Below are positions 38,312-47,118 of a stretch of 47,118 nt of DNA, one piece after another. The stretch lies in assembly GCA_027618515.1 (NCBI GenBank), contig JAQCEV010000010.1:1-47118 (forward strand), in the 5' to 3' direction. The translations under genes were made by a program, and so were the position numbers. The notes beneath the pieces were generated by a model. The model was not told the origin of the DNA. It did no database searches and saw nothing but the letters and a program-made list of their open reading frames with translations. This DNA is from Chloroflexota bacterium. Lineage in GTDB: Bacteria; Chloroflexota; Dehalococcoidia; Lucifugimonadales; Australimonadaceae. How positions within the stretch are numbered: position 1 is the first letter of the stretch; each line of letters begins with the position of its first letter.

Positions 38312-39636
38312 TTGGCGTCGTCGTCGATGAGGGCGGCGACTTGGCGGCCCATGCGGACGGAGTAGTTGGTGCCTCGGTCTTCGGGGTAGATCTGAGTGGT
38401 GTTGGCGAGGTAGAGCCCAGCGATGGGTGTGCGGTGGTCAGGGATGGTGTCGGCGTAGCCGGGCGTGACGATGGGTTGGGCAGCGTCCACTTTGTGGTGG
38501 TGGTGTTCCTTGACCCATGACTCGTCGAACGCGGGGTTGATCTGGGCTAGGTGGGGTAGGTACTCGCGGTACAGTTCTTCGGCGCTCATCTGGTAGAGCC
38601 GTGAGTCGCGTTCAAGGTAGTTGGTGAGGTAGACGATGTGTCCGCCGCCGTAGTTTTCGGCGGGGATGAAGTTGGTGTGCTCGATGATGCCGAGGAATGG
38701 GATCGAGCGGTCGCCGACGTAGGTCCAGTAGTGCCGGCTGAGCGGCCTGTCCAGGACAAGCACGACGAGGACCGCCGCGAGGTAGGTCTTGTCCGTGAGG
38801 TGGGCGACGTAGGACTCGGGTAGGTCGGGCGCGACGTGCGGCATGATGTAGGACGGTACGGTGGAGAGCACGGCGTCGTAGGTGCGCGTTTCAGGCTCGC
38901 CGCCATCAACCGCGACGCGCAGGCCTACGCAGCGGCCGTCTTCGACGATGGTGCCCTGAACCTTGGCGTTGATGTGAACCTGGCCACCCTGGGATCGGAC
39001 GCGTTCAGCGAGTACGTCGAAGATTTCGGCGAATGACCCGACGGGGTAACCGAGTTGTTCTTTGAATCGTCCAAGCAGGCCTTTGCCTCTTGATGCCGTT
39101 CTGAGGGCGAATTTGTTCCACAGCCAAGACATGGCGATGCGGTCGTGGTGGTCGCCAAACTTGCCGCGGAGCATGGGTTCGAAGATGACTTCGTAACCCT
39201 TGCGACCAGCGTGTTCTTTGAGCCACTCAGTGGCGGTGACCTGCTCCAACGAATGCCATTCTTTGCGTCGCTGGAGCATGAGGGTCATGAGGCCCAGCTT
39301 GATGCGATCGAGCAGCGGCAGCGGGCTGAAGCGCATGAGGTCGAAGGGCGACGTGAATTTCCAGAGTCGACCGTCGACGAAGTACCCGACGTTGGAGTCG
39401 ATCCACTTGAGCTGATGGCCGATGCCAAGCTCGCTCATGAGGTCGATCATGGCGGTGTCACTGCGGAAGAGGTGGTGGTAGCCCTTCTCGACGGGCGTGC
39501 CACCAACATCGAAAGTGGAGGCCTGGCCGCCTAGGAACGGAGCGCCTTCGAATACCTCTGCAGTGTGACCGCGCAGACCCAGTTCGTAGGCTGCTGCTAG
39601 ACCGGCGGCACCACCACCGATGACTCCGATTTTCAT
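38308..39636 (-). CDS. FAD-dependent amine-oxidase-like oxidoreductase
   Basis: The 442-residue protein starts MKIGVIGGGAAGLAAAYELG, the FAD dinucleotide motif. It continues with GGQASTFDVGG, the second flavin-contact segment of the protoporphyrinogen oxidase/phytoene desaturase group, and ends with AGLYLANTTQIYPEDRGTNY, the terminal FAD contact. Related proteins act on isoprenoids, porphyrins or UDP-galactopyranose. It overlaps the flippase-like gene by 4 nt (ATGA) and is last in the ftsY operon. Together with polyprenol-type glycosyltransferases this suggests a lipid or lipid-linked sugar substrate; this is inference. Confidence 0.8.
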
Positions 39637-40706
39637 AGCTGGTCCTTTGGGGCGTCCGCGAGTCGACGGCGCGTGAGATCTGAAAGGCTGACGTTTCGAA
39701 ACGCCAGGTGGATGAAACCGGTGACGATCACCGGGAGTAGGAGGGCGAGGTGGAGGACGACGGCGTAGGCGAAGGCCAGGCCGTGGGAGACACCGAGGAA
39801 TGTTAGCGATAGGGCTGCGAAGAATTCGAAGGGACCAACGGAGCCCTGGGACGAGGGGATGGATGTGGCTAGGTTGGAGACGGATGTCACGACGAGCATG
39901 GCGACGATCATGAGGCCGACGCTGTCGAACTCAGCCTGGAGGTCAAACCCGAGGGCGACGATGTAGTACATGGTTCCTTCGGCCAGCCAGATGGGGAGGG
40001 AGAGTAGGAAGACTGTCCCAACGCGGCTGGGGCGATGGAGTCCTTCGAACCCTCCGAGGAATCGCACAACGAGGCTGAGGGCAGGTGCTCGATATTTTTC
40101 AGGGGCTATCTTGAAGAGGCGCTCGGCCCATTTGATGAAGGTTTCCGGGTAGAGGGCGGCAAGCACCATCATGGTGAGCACTCCGACGAATGGCGTGACC
40201 ACGACGATGGCGACCAGCGGTCCGGAGGGCTCTATCCCGAAAGGGAGCGCGACGGTCTCGCTGACCTTGTCCGTGAGGCCGGTGACGGGCAAGAATAGCG
40301 TGCCGACGGCCAGGAAGAAAAGCAGCGTGAGGCCGTCGAAGACGCGCTCGATAAGGATCGTCGCGAGGGCTGTGGAGCCACGGACGGGCTCGCGAGTCGA
40401 TAGGTAGTAGCTGCGCGCTAGCTCTCCGATGCGCATGGGCAGCACGTTGTTGGCCATGTAGCCAACCATAACGACAGGGAATAGTCGGTTGGTGCGCGTG
40501 GAGGCGAAGGGGCGCAGGACGTAGCTCCACCGGAACGCTCGAAAGTAGAGGGAGACGAAGTACACGCCGATGGCGGGAATCAGGTAGACGTAGTTGGCGG
40601 ATGCCAGGGATTCGCGCATCTCACCGAAGTCAAAGCGGAACACCAGCAGCGCGAGGAAGACCGCCGTGATGGCGGCCCCAACCCAGAACCGAACGCTGGT
40701 GAGCAA
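39633..40706 (-). CDS. UPF0104/AglD-type flippase-like membrane protein
   Basis: The 357-residue protein has eight or so transmembrane helices and the family signatures YFRAFRWSYVLRPF, VVMVGYMANNVLPMRIGELARSYYLS and TILIERVFDGLTLLFF. A late IPSSQGSVGPFEFF is the P-x-x-x-G-x-x-G stretch of the lysyl-phosphatidylglycerol synthase membrane-domain family (PF03706). Members move or synthesise lipid-linked compounds. TTG at 40706 is chosen for the GGAGG 6 nt upstream (40712-40716); the longer frame to 40820 is the overlap with the next gene. Neighbours encode glycosyltransferases, so a lipid-linked sugar flippase is likely. Confidence 0.8.
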   Translation of the reverse strand: MLTSVRFWVGAAITAVFLALLVFRFDFGEMRESLASANYVYLIPAIGVYFVSLYFRAFRWSYVLRPFASTRTNRLFPVVMVGYMANNVLPMRIGELARSYYLSTREPVRGSTALATILIERVFDGLTLLFFLAVGTLFLPVTGLTDKVSETVALPFGIEPSGPLVAIVVVTPFVGVLTMMVLAALYPETFIKWAERLFKIAPEKYRAPALSLVVRFLGGFEGLHRPSRVGTVFLLSLPIWLAEGTMYYIVALGFDLQAEFDSVGLMIVAMLVVTSVSNLATSIPSSQGSVGPFEFFAALSLTFLGVSHGLAFAYAVVLHLALLLPVIVTGFIHLAFRNVSLSDLTRRRLADAPKDQL

Positions 40707-40770
40707 CGTGACCTCCGCGGAATCTGCTCCGCTGATAAACCCGGCAAGTGTATCAGCCGCAGCCTGCCCC

Positions 40771-42993
40771 TTAGGAGGCTTCCTCAGGAGTAGTGGCCCG
40801 CAGATCGGTGCAACCTTCAACGAACTCCGCGTGGCGGTCGGCGAGGTAGATCACGCCGTGGGATTCGTACATGTCGCCGCTGTACTTGCGGTCGAAGAAG
40901 TAATCGGTCGCTACTTTCCAACTCTCGGCGCTTCGCACGTCGGTTAACAGGGAGTCCAGCGATATGTTGTTGTACGCGGAGTTGGGGAACCACCAGAGGT
41001 GACTGATATCACCTGCTCGCGTGTAGCCCTCCAGTGCGGTGGTGAGCTTGCTCTCGACCGACCTGCTGATGAGTACGACATCAACGTCGAGCGGCTCGGT
41101 GGGTTGGTCATCGTTCATGAATCGGAAGGTGACGTTCTTGTAGTTCCTGGCGTACCAACGCCATTGCCACGCGAAGTTGTCCGACTCGCCGATCAACAGG
41201 CGCAGGCTTTCGGTGCCGAGGCCCGTCTCGTCGGCGATGCGGTTGATGCACTCAGAGGCGTAGGTCGTTTCTTGGCCAGTTTGGGAGTAGACGAGCAACT
41301 CATTCGGGCGTTCGAAGCCCGCGTAGGAGTAGGTCGCACGCCACCCGACGAATAGGGTGAATGCCAGCAAAGTGGCGATAGCACCCAGCGCGACGGCCGC
41401 AAGGATGGGTGAGCGTCGTTCTGGCGTGAGCACGCCAAGGGCGCCGGCTGCGGCCGCGACCGCAGGATTCATGCGGAGTTGCATCGCCAGCACTACGGTG
41501 CCAGCGATGACGGTGGCTGCGAGCGCGAAGGCCAACCAGAAGGCGACGCTAGATGTGACATCCTCCGCGCGGATGATCTGGAGGAGCATGAATGGTAGGG
41601 CGAACATCAGGCCGAGGCCGCCAACGAAACCGGCAGGCGCGAATCTAGCGCCTCGGATCTGGCCGATCATCAGTCCCACGCTGCGCCCGGCCACGAGGGT
41701 CATGGGGAGCGTGATGCCTACGAGCAGCCACGGCATGCGCTCGCCGGCGAGGGTGAAGAGGATGAAGGAGAGTGCGGCCCACGCGACGATCACTCGGTCG
41801 AAGCGGGGGCCCTTGATGGCGAGGTATAGCCCACCGAGCAGGGTGGGTAGGAGGACCAGGAATTCGTAGACCGAGAGGCCGATGACATAGTAGTAAATCG
41901 GCTGGTTTGCGCGCTCTACGGGGTGTTGTGCTATCCAGTATCCCAGGGAGCCCCAGTATCCCGTGAAGAAGCCGGTGGCGTTGGTGAATAGGCTGGTGAA
42001 GAGGGGCAGGGTGATGCCTACGAACAGTAGGGCGAGCCACGGCCAACGGCGCTTATCCCACAGCAGGCCTATGGTGATGGATATACCCGTAAGGACGAGT
42101 ACCAAGAATAGGGCGATGAACAGTGCGCCTCCGGCTGGGGCGCCGGTCTCTACGGCAGCACGGATGACATCGCCGGAGGCGATACCCGGATCGTTCGGAT
42201 CGGCATTCACGAGGGTGATGCCGACGAAGTTCTGCAGCATCCCTACGAACGGCGCCCACATAGGCAGCGAAATCGTGCCGAGGACGATCAGCAGATCACC
42301 GGCAGGCCGGACGTTGGAGAGGCGGAGCGTGCCTTTTGCCCACTTCCAAAGATCAGGGAGCGTGAGGAGGATAAGGAAGAGGCCGAACGACGCCGCCAGT
42401 AGGAAAGACGATTCTTTGGTGGTGTAGGCGAAGGCCCAGATGGCAGTCCAGGCAACGAGGAGGCTTGTTCGCGGGCGCTCGATGTAGTGCCACATGATGA
42501 CGAATAGGGCGAGTGCCCAGACGGCCATGAAGATGTCGTTGCGGATGAACCTGCCGAAGTACAGGATTGATGGCGAGACGGTCAAGAACACAGACGTGGC
42601 AAGAGCGCCAGGGACGCCCATCTGTCGGCGAAGTAGGTAGGGCAACGCGACGAGCACTGTGCCGAACAAAGCTGGGAGCATACGCACGGTGATGTCGCTG
42701 GAGCCGAACACTTTCATCATGGCGGCGGCACCGTGGAACAAGAACGGGCCATGTGTCAGTGGCGTGTGGTTGTAGCTCGAGCCAGTCGCAAACAGCCACG
42801 AGTAGTAGGCATGTAGTATCTCGTCGTAGTGCAGCGTGCGACCGCCGAGATCCCACATGCGTGTGATCAACGCGACCAGCACGATCGCGATGAACGCCCA
42901 ACCAACTGTGCCGGGTTTCGAGGGGCGCGGGAGCGATCGTTTGATCTTCCCCAGGTAGCGGCGAACGCGGGCTCGTATCCGATCGATAATCAT
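40771..42993 (-). CDS. GT39-like membrane glycosyltransferase, TIGR03663 family
   Basis: The 740-residue protein has about twelve helices. After the first one comes WDLGGRTLHYDEILHAYYSW, the D/E-bearing extracytoplasmic loop that PMT/GT-C enzymes use for catalysis and metal binding. HTPLTHGPFLFHGAAAM and FGRFIRNDIFMAVW are typical of TIGR03663 proteins, known from Chloroflexota and archaea beside DUF2298 proteins. The C-terminal 170 residues (from about 570) are soluble and extracytoplasmic. The enzyme would transfer a sugar from a polyprenyl-phosphate donor. Its ATG overlaps the DUF2298 stop (ATGA). Confidence 0.85.
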   Translation of the reverse strand: MIIDRIRARVRRYLGKIKRSLPRPSKPGTVGWAFIAIVLVALITRMWDLGGRTLHYDEILHAYYSWLFATGSSYNHTPLTHGPFLFHGAAAMMKVFGSSDITVRMLPALFGTVLVALPYLLRRQMGVPGALATSVFLTVSPSILYFGRFIRNDIFMAVWALALFVIMWHYIERPRTSLLVAWTAIWAFAYTTKESSFLLAASFGLFLILLTLPDLWKWAKGTLRLSNVRPAGDLLIVLGTISLPMWAPFVGMLQNFVGITLVNADPNDPGIASGDVIRAAVETGAPAGGALFIALFLVLVLTGISITIGLLWDKRRWPWLALLFVGITLPLFTSLFTNATGFFTGYWGSLGYWIAQHPVERANQPIYYYVIGLSVYEFLVLLPTLLGGLYLAIKGPRFDRVIVAWAALSFILFTLAGERMPWLLVGITLPMTLVAGRSVGLMIGQIRGARFAPAGFVGGLGLMFALPFMLLQIIRAEDVTSSVAFWLAFALAATVIAGTVVLAMQLRMNPAVAAAAGALGVLTPERRSPILAAVALGAIATLLAFTLFVGWRATYSYAGFERPNELLVYSQTGQETTYASECINRIADETGLGTESLRLLIGESDNFAWQWRWYARNYKNVTFRFMNDDQPTEPLDVDVVLISRSVESKLTTALEGYTRAGDISHLWWFPNSAYNNISLDSLLTDVRSAESWKVATDYFFDRKYSGDMYESHGVIYLADRHAEFVEGCTDLRATTPEEAS

Positions 42994-45900
42994 AGGCCAG
43001 CGGCCTGGGTGCCAGTGCTCTTGGCGATCTCATAGATCACGATGTTCTGCCCGTTGGCGAGGTCGGTGAACACCGGTGACCCGAACTCGGCGAATTTGCG
43101 CTCGCCCTGAGTCCCGTACGCATTTCGCTCACGTGGGCCCACCACTACGTAGTCGGCGTCGTAGCGCGCCAGAAGGGCGGCAGCTTCAGTGGCGTCGGTG
43201 GTCTCGAAGATCAGGCGAACGTCACGCAGGCGGCGGTCCAAGTCGGCGTGCATCTCGGCTCGGCGCCACTGACGTTCGTGGCCGATCCAGCCGATTATCG
43301 TGGGTCTACCCGTGCTGCCCGATATCCGTGCGGCGTCGGTATAGGAGTGACATCCGAGAACTTCGCCGGCGCAGGGTACGACGGCGGCTTCCACGATCAC
43401 CGCGTCAGCGGGGGTGTTGCCCTTGATCCATTGGATAGCTGCGTATTCGGCGGGCGCGTTTCGTTTGATGTGACTCTGACCGTCAAGGTCGAGGGCGCCT
43501 GTGTCGCCCGCTAGGCTCGTGATGGCGGCCAGGGGGTAGTAGCTGATGGCGCCAAGCGTGATCAATAGAAGAGCTGTCCATACTGTGATTCCGATACGTC
43601 CGCTGAGCACTTTCCGGTTCCACCTGGTGGTGACGAACCAGACCGCGAACCCGCCAAGCACGGAAAACAACTGCCACGCTTGGTAGTTGAGCTTGAACAT
43701 GGTGTTGATGCGCCGGTAGTCGCCACCGAAGATGTCGACTACGTGGAATAGCTCAACCCCCATGACGAGGGCTCCTGCTACGGCGAGCAGCCCAAGGGCG
43801 GGTGCTAGTGCATCGCCTTTGGTTTGAGCGCTGGTAGGATCGTTAGCGGTGCGGAGTACCTCGGAGTCGCGATGGGCGATGGTCCAGGCACCGTAGACCG
43901 CGAGCGAGATGACGATCGCCATGGGCACGGTGACCAGCAATCGGTCTACGGCAAGGAGCTCACCCCCTGTCCCGCGCTCGACGTTCTTGATGGCATCCCA
44001 TAGCAGCCCGCCGACGATGATGATGCTGCCTACAGCGAGGGTCGCTTTGGGGTTATAGGCGAATGTGGATTCGTCAGCGCGCGCCATTCGGTAGCCGGCC
44101 TGATGCAGCGCGAAGACCAGCACCAATACGATCAAGAGAGGGAGGGCCCAAACGGGTTGGAGCCACAGTGCGATCGGGGTGAATCCTCCGAAGAAAGCGA
44201 CCCCGAAGCGCTTCGTATTCCAACTACCCACGACGAACACACTCTTGAGCGCTATGGCCAAGAAGGGGAGCACCAAGAGGCCAGCGACGCCCCATAGCAG
44301 CGCCAGGTGCAGCGGGCGAGTCAGCAGGCTGAGCAGCGGCAACACACCGCTGGCGTTGCTATCGAAGGTGCTGAAGAACGGCATGAACGCCATGAAGGTG
44401 GCGGCGACGAGCAGGCTAGAGCTCGCAATGCTGGGACCGAGTCTCCATTGAGACGTGAATTTCTTGCTGGGACTCCACTGGTCGTCGACTTGCTGGTAGA
44501 CCATGGCTGCTTGGGCACCCGGTGCACCCACGACCACGATGTCTCGGTCGACGGCTACGGCAGCCCCGAATCGGGCGTACGGCGCGTCGGAGAAAGGGCG
44601 AAACGTTGCCTCTTTCTCCCAATGGCCATCAGTGTTGCCGTACAGGATTGCCGCGCCAGATGCCAAAGCGAGGGTCGAGTCGTTCGGGGCCCCAGAGATC
44701 AAGCGAGGCCCTGACACGTCGATCGCGGCGCCGAACCCGAAGGATCGTTCGTTGCGGGCGGTGCCCAGGAGTATGGCCCCAACAACCAATGCTAGGCCGA
44801 GCGGAAGATCCCAGAGATTCATCGCGGCTAATGCGCCTGTTGAGATGAATACCGTGATTCCCAGAGGCCACATGGGGCCGAGGAGGGCCGCCGCAGCGAC
44901 GGCCAGAATCGGGAGCGTCCAGAGGATATTCACGTCGTCTACGACCCAGAGTAGGACGATCACCGCAGCCAGGAGCGAAATGGTTCCGGCAAGTCCGCCT
45001 AGTTTGTCCCGGAACCGGATGAGACCTTGCTGGAGGTAGAGTTGGATGGATGTGCCGACGGTCAGCAGCACGAAGCCCATGGACATGACGTGCGGGTGGA
45101 GGTCTCCCACGAGGAAGCTGAATAAGGGAAATTCGTTGATGTGCGCCGGAGGCACAACGCGGCTGGCCCTCCACCACCAGAGGTGCGACTCGTCGGGGCG
45201 CCATGATGCGGCTGGGCCGTCTGGCGCGGTTAGGCCGTTGATCCCCACAGCAGCCCAGAATCCCTCGTCGCCTATGCCCGCTGCCCGTACCAGTTCAAGG
45301 GTGCCTACGAGGTTGCTTGCGAACAGCAGAAGGAATGCAGCCGTGATTCCTGCGAACACCGCGCCATCGTCGGAGCCTCGGGCGAGTCGCACGAGGTTGA
45401 AGGCTACGCCGAAGGCTGCGATGCCCCCCATGGCAGCGGCGGTCGCGAGGCCGAGGTTGTAGGCGATCGGTGTGGCGATGCCAGCGAGCATGGTTACCGT
45501 GCCAAGCATCAGATAGCCCAGGTAGTAATAGGAGATGGGCTCGCCCGCAAGCCATGGATCCGTAGGTGGGTAGTAGGGGCTCGTCGTCACGGCGTTGAGC
45601 AGCATGAGATCCATGGGTTGCTCGGTTGCACCGATCGATGTGACGGTTGCGCGGAAGAGGGTCATTCCGAGGAACACGGCGATGAACAGCAACTCAGCGG
45701 TGAAGATGGTGCTGACGTTACGACGGAGGAACGCGACGAGTTCGTCGCGCGATGAGCGCGACGACGCCCAACTGGCGCATAGGACGATGGCTAAGGCGAG
45801 TAGGACCGTCCACCGAGAATTGGGTACGGTGTGCGTGAGCCCAATGACCCACGTGCCGAAACCGACGAACACGAGTCCCAGGGGTTTACTGAACGCCCAG

Positions 45901-46001
45901 CCACGGTCGGGCATCTTGGAGAATGCTCGATAGGCGATAGGGAAAGCAGCGATCCCGAATAGCTCAAGGACCAGCAGCCAAAGTAGCGAATCGCCGATCA
46001 T
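42990..46001 (-). CDS. DUF2298/TIGR03662 (YYY) membrane protein with an FG-GAP insertion
   Basis: This 1003-residue multi-pass protein carries the YYY hallmark GEPISYYYLGYLMLGTVTML (about 155-175). Further family segments are RASRVVPPAHINEFPLFSFL, VGDLHPHVMSMGF and MFKLNYQAWQLFSVLGGFAV. The family is a probable GT-C-type transferase and usually accompanies TIGR03663. Between two helices, residues about 412-515, is an insert of two FG-GAP_2-like blades: RSFGFGAAIDVSGPRLISGA and ARFGAAVAVDRDIVVVGAPG, each ending with a G-x-x-W-type strand. I know of no such insert as standard for the family. The C-terminal region includes a soluble, cysteine-containing domain. It starts 9 nt after the ftsY stop. 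Confidence 0.85.
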   Translation of the reverse strand: MIGDSLLWLLVLELFGIAAFPIAYRAFSKMPDRGWAFSKPLGLVFVGFGTWVIGLTHTVPNSRWTVLLALAIVLCASWASSRSSRDELVAFLRRNVSTIFTAELLFIAVFLGMTLFRATVTSIGATEQPMDLMLLNAVTTSPYYPPTDPWLAGEPISYYYLGYLMLGTVTMLAGIATPIAYNLGLATAAAMGGIAAFGVAFNLVRLARGSDDGAVFAGITAAFLLLFASNLVGTLELVRAAGIGDEGFWAAVGINGLTAPDGPAASWRPDESHLWWWRASRVVPPAHINEFPLFSFLVGDLHPHVMSMGFVLLTVGTSIQLYLQQGLIRFRDKLGGLAGTISLLAAVIVLLWVVDDVNILWTLPILAVAAAALLGPMWPLGITVFISTGALAAMNLWDLPLGLALVVGAILLGTARNERSFGFGAAIDVSGPRLISGAPNDSTLALASGAAILYGNTDGHWEKEATFRPFSDAPYARFGAAVAVDRDIVVVGAPGAQAAMVYQQVDDQWSPSKKFTSQWRLGPSIASSSLLVAATFMAFMPFFSTFDSNASGVLPLLSLLTRPLHLALLWGVAGLLVLPFLAIALKSVFVVGSWNTKRFGVAFFGGFTPIALWLQPVWALPLLIVLVLVFALHQAGYRMARADESTFAYNPKATLAVGSIIIVGGLLWDAIKNVERGTGGELLAVDRLLVTVPMAIVISLAVYGAWTIAHRDSEVLRTANDPTSAQTKGDALAPALGLLAVAGALVMGVELFHVVDIFGGDYRRINTMFKLNYQAWQLFSVLGGFAVWFVTTRWNRKVLSGRIGITVWTALLLITLGAISYYPLAAITSLAGDTGALDLDGQSHIKRNAPAEYAAIQWIKGNTPADAVIVEAAVVPCAGEVLGCHSYTDAARISGSTGRPTIIGWIGHERQWRRAEMHADLDRRLRDVRLIFETTDATEAAALLARYDADYVVVGPRERNAYGTQGERKFAEFGSPVFTDLANGQNIVIYEIAKSTGTQAAGL

Positions 46002-46010
46002 CGGCGTGGC

Positions 46011-46973
46011 CTAGGTTGTTCCTGGCTCATCGCCGAACAACGCATCGACAAAGTCGTCGGTGTCAAACATGGATATGTCGTCGAGCCCTTCGCCAGTACC
46101 GATGAAGATGACCGGTAGGTCGAGCTCTTGGGCGATGGCAACAGTGATGCCTCCCTTAGCGGTGCCGTCGAGTTTGGTAAGGAAAACGCCGTTTACGCCC
46201 ACGGCTTCTTGGAAGACCTTGGCTTGCTCTAGGCCGTTGTGGCCAGTGGTCGCGTCCAGCACGAGCAATGTCTGGTGCGGCACCGACTCGTCGAAGCGCT
46301 CGAAGATCCTGCGTACTTTACGCAATTCTTCGATGAGCGGGCCCTTGGTGTGCAAGCGACCGGCGGTGTCGAAGATGAGCACGTCCGCGCCACGGGCCAC
46401 AGCGGCTTGGTAGGCGTCGTAGGCGACGGCTCCGGGGTCCGCCCCTTGCTGGTGCGCGATGATGTCAATCTTGAGTCGCTCACCCCAGACCTGAACCTGC
46501 TCGATCGCGGCAGCCCTGAAGGTGTCGCCAGCGCCGACCATGACGGTTTTGCCGAGCTCTTGGTAGTGCTTGGCTAGCTTGGCGATGCTCGTGGTTTTAC
46601 CGACACCGTTGACGCCCACGATCATGAGTACGAATGGATTGGCCGGAAGGGTTTCTCGGTCGTACCAATCCCAGATTGTTTTGTCCTTGGGGTCGAGGAG
46701 AACGGCCATCTCTTCCTTGAACATCTCAACGACATCTGAAGCGCTTGGCGCGCCCTCTTCGCGTACGCGTTGCCGGACTCGATTGACCAGCGCCAGCGAT
46801 GTGTCGACGCCGACGTCGGAGGAGATGAGGGCGTCTTCGACCTGCTCCCAGAGAGCGTCGTCAGAGAGTGTGGCGCCCTGGAATAGCGAGCCAAGCCCTC
46901 CGCCCCAACCCTTACGGGTTCTGGCGAGTGCCTCGGAGGTTTTGTCTTTGCGGCGGAAGAGTCTGAATACCAT
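46011..46973 (-). CDS. ftsY: Signal recognition particle receptor FtsY
   Basis: FtsY docks SRP-ribosome complexes at the membrane and hydrolyses GTP together with Ffh. The 320-residue protein has a short, basic N-terminus (VFRLFRRKDKTSEALARTRK) instead of a long acidic A domain, then the N domain helical bundle. The G domain has G1 VGVNGVGKTTSIAKLA (about 116-131), DTFRAAA, G3 DTAGR (about 200), G4 TKLDGTAKGG (about 263-272) and GTGEGLDD. The SRP RNA lies in the same window at 907-1175. The 145 bp upstream to the window end show nothing else I can support. Confidence 0.96.
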   Translation of the reverse strand: MVFRLFRRKDKTSEALARTRKGWGGGLGSLFQGATLSDDALWEQVEDALISSDVGVDTSLALVNRVRQRVREEGAPSASDVVEMFKEEMAVLLDPKDKTIWDWYDRETLPANPFVLMIVGVNGVGKTTSIAKLAKHYQELGKTVMVGAGDTFRAAAIEQVQVWGERLKIDIIAHQQGADPGAVAYDAYQAAVARGADVLIFDTAGRLHTKGPLIEELRKVRRIFERFDESVPHQTLLVLDATTGHNGLEQAKVFQEAVGVNGVFLTKLDGTAKGGITVAIAQELDLPVIFIGTGEGLDDISMFDTDDFVDALFGDEPGTT

Positions 46974-47118
46974 GGGTAGTGGAGGGTCCTATGCGAGGGC
47001 CGCGAGCGTGGGATCTGCTGCCCGAAGGATACTTGGGGAGCAGGACGCCCACAAGCAGATCAGTGGTTCGCGTTAGGCTGGAGTGGAGTCAGTTGCGTCG
47101 AGGGCTTGTGCAGCTGCG

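Noticed and set aside
46974-47118. Right-hand end of the window
   Set aside because: Looked for a promoter or gene start upstream of ftsY; nothing convincing on either strand.

Overview
The window is GC-rich bacterial chromosome. The best guess for its source is a Chloroflexota bacterium of the Dehalococcoidia/SAR202 type. The reasons are a DUF5671 multi-pass protein, a TIGR03662/DUF2298 (YYY) membrane protein next to a TIGR03663 GT39-like glycosyltransferase, and many single-copy accessory catabolic enzymes (SDRs, RidA, amidohydrolase, ABM-type monooxygenases, OFA-like MFS carriers). This placement rests on family knowledge, not on a database search. Housekeeping genes mix freely with accessory genes.

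Layout. 1-1220: the 3' part of an MFS gene, then a long SRP RNA with an Alu domain, a weak promoter and a clear terminator. 1270-2200: an XRE regulator and a small partner protein that look like a toxin-antitoxin pair, with a perfect inverted repeat at the partner's start. 2200-4873: a Crp/Fnr-like remnant and a secreted DUF11-repeat protein, convergent and both cut at about position 2780. 5133-10815: rsmA (ksgA) and ispE, normally close neighbours, separated by about 4 kb of accessory genes. Two loci there are broken: a two-domain ABM gene disrupted by a 40-bp copy of the nearby NHL gene, and a membrane-protein pseudogene. 10827-15625: RidA-RidA fusion, small membrane ORF, amidohydrolase, dihydroxyphthalate-decarboxylase-like protein, TenA/heme-oxygenase-like protein and methyltransferase. 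15701-19389: DinG-type helicase overlapping an OGG-type 8-oxoguanine glycosylase. 19383-23503: membrane proteins, a MarR regulator with a divergent promoter/operator, and tandem SDRs, the second frameshifted at its active site.

From 23500 to 36823 nearly everything is on the minus strand. Read in transcription order this is ligA, an unknown 583-residue protein, a small coupled ORF, pth, a Zn-peptidase lipoprotein, a small anchored protein, the DUF5671 protein, a PIG-L deacetylase, a CCA/poly(A) polymerase-family enzyme, a zinc-free MDR-type oxidoreductase and an MFS carrier. At 36959-38311 lies a plus-strand MFS gene. From 46973 down to 38308 runs a tight minus-strand operon: ftsY, DUF2298 protein, GT39-like transferase, AglD/UPF0104 flippase-like protein and a FAD amine-oxidase-like enzyme. 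Its members are joined by 4-nt overlaps or short gaps, except for the 64-bp gap before the flippase gene.

The most notable points are the 40-bp templated insertion in the ABM gene, the double truncation at 2780, an FG-GAP insertion inside the DUF2298 membrane protein, the ftsY-led polyprenyl-glycosylation-type operon, and a fused RidA pair with an internal ribosome binding site.
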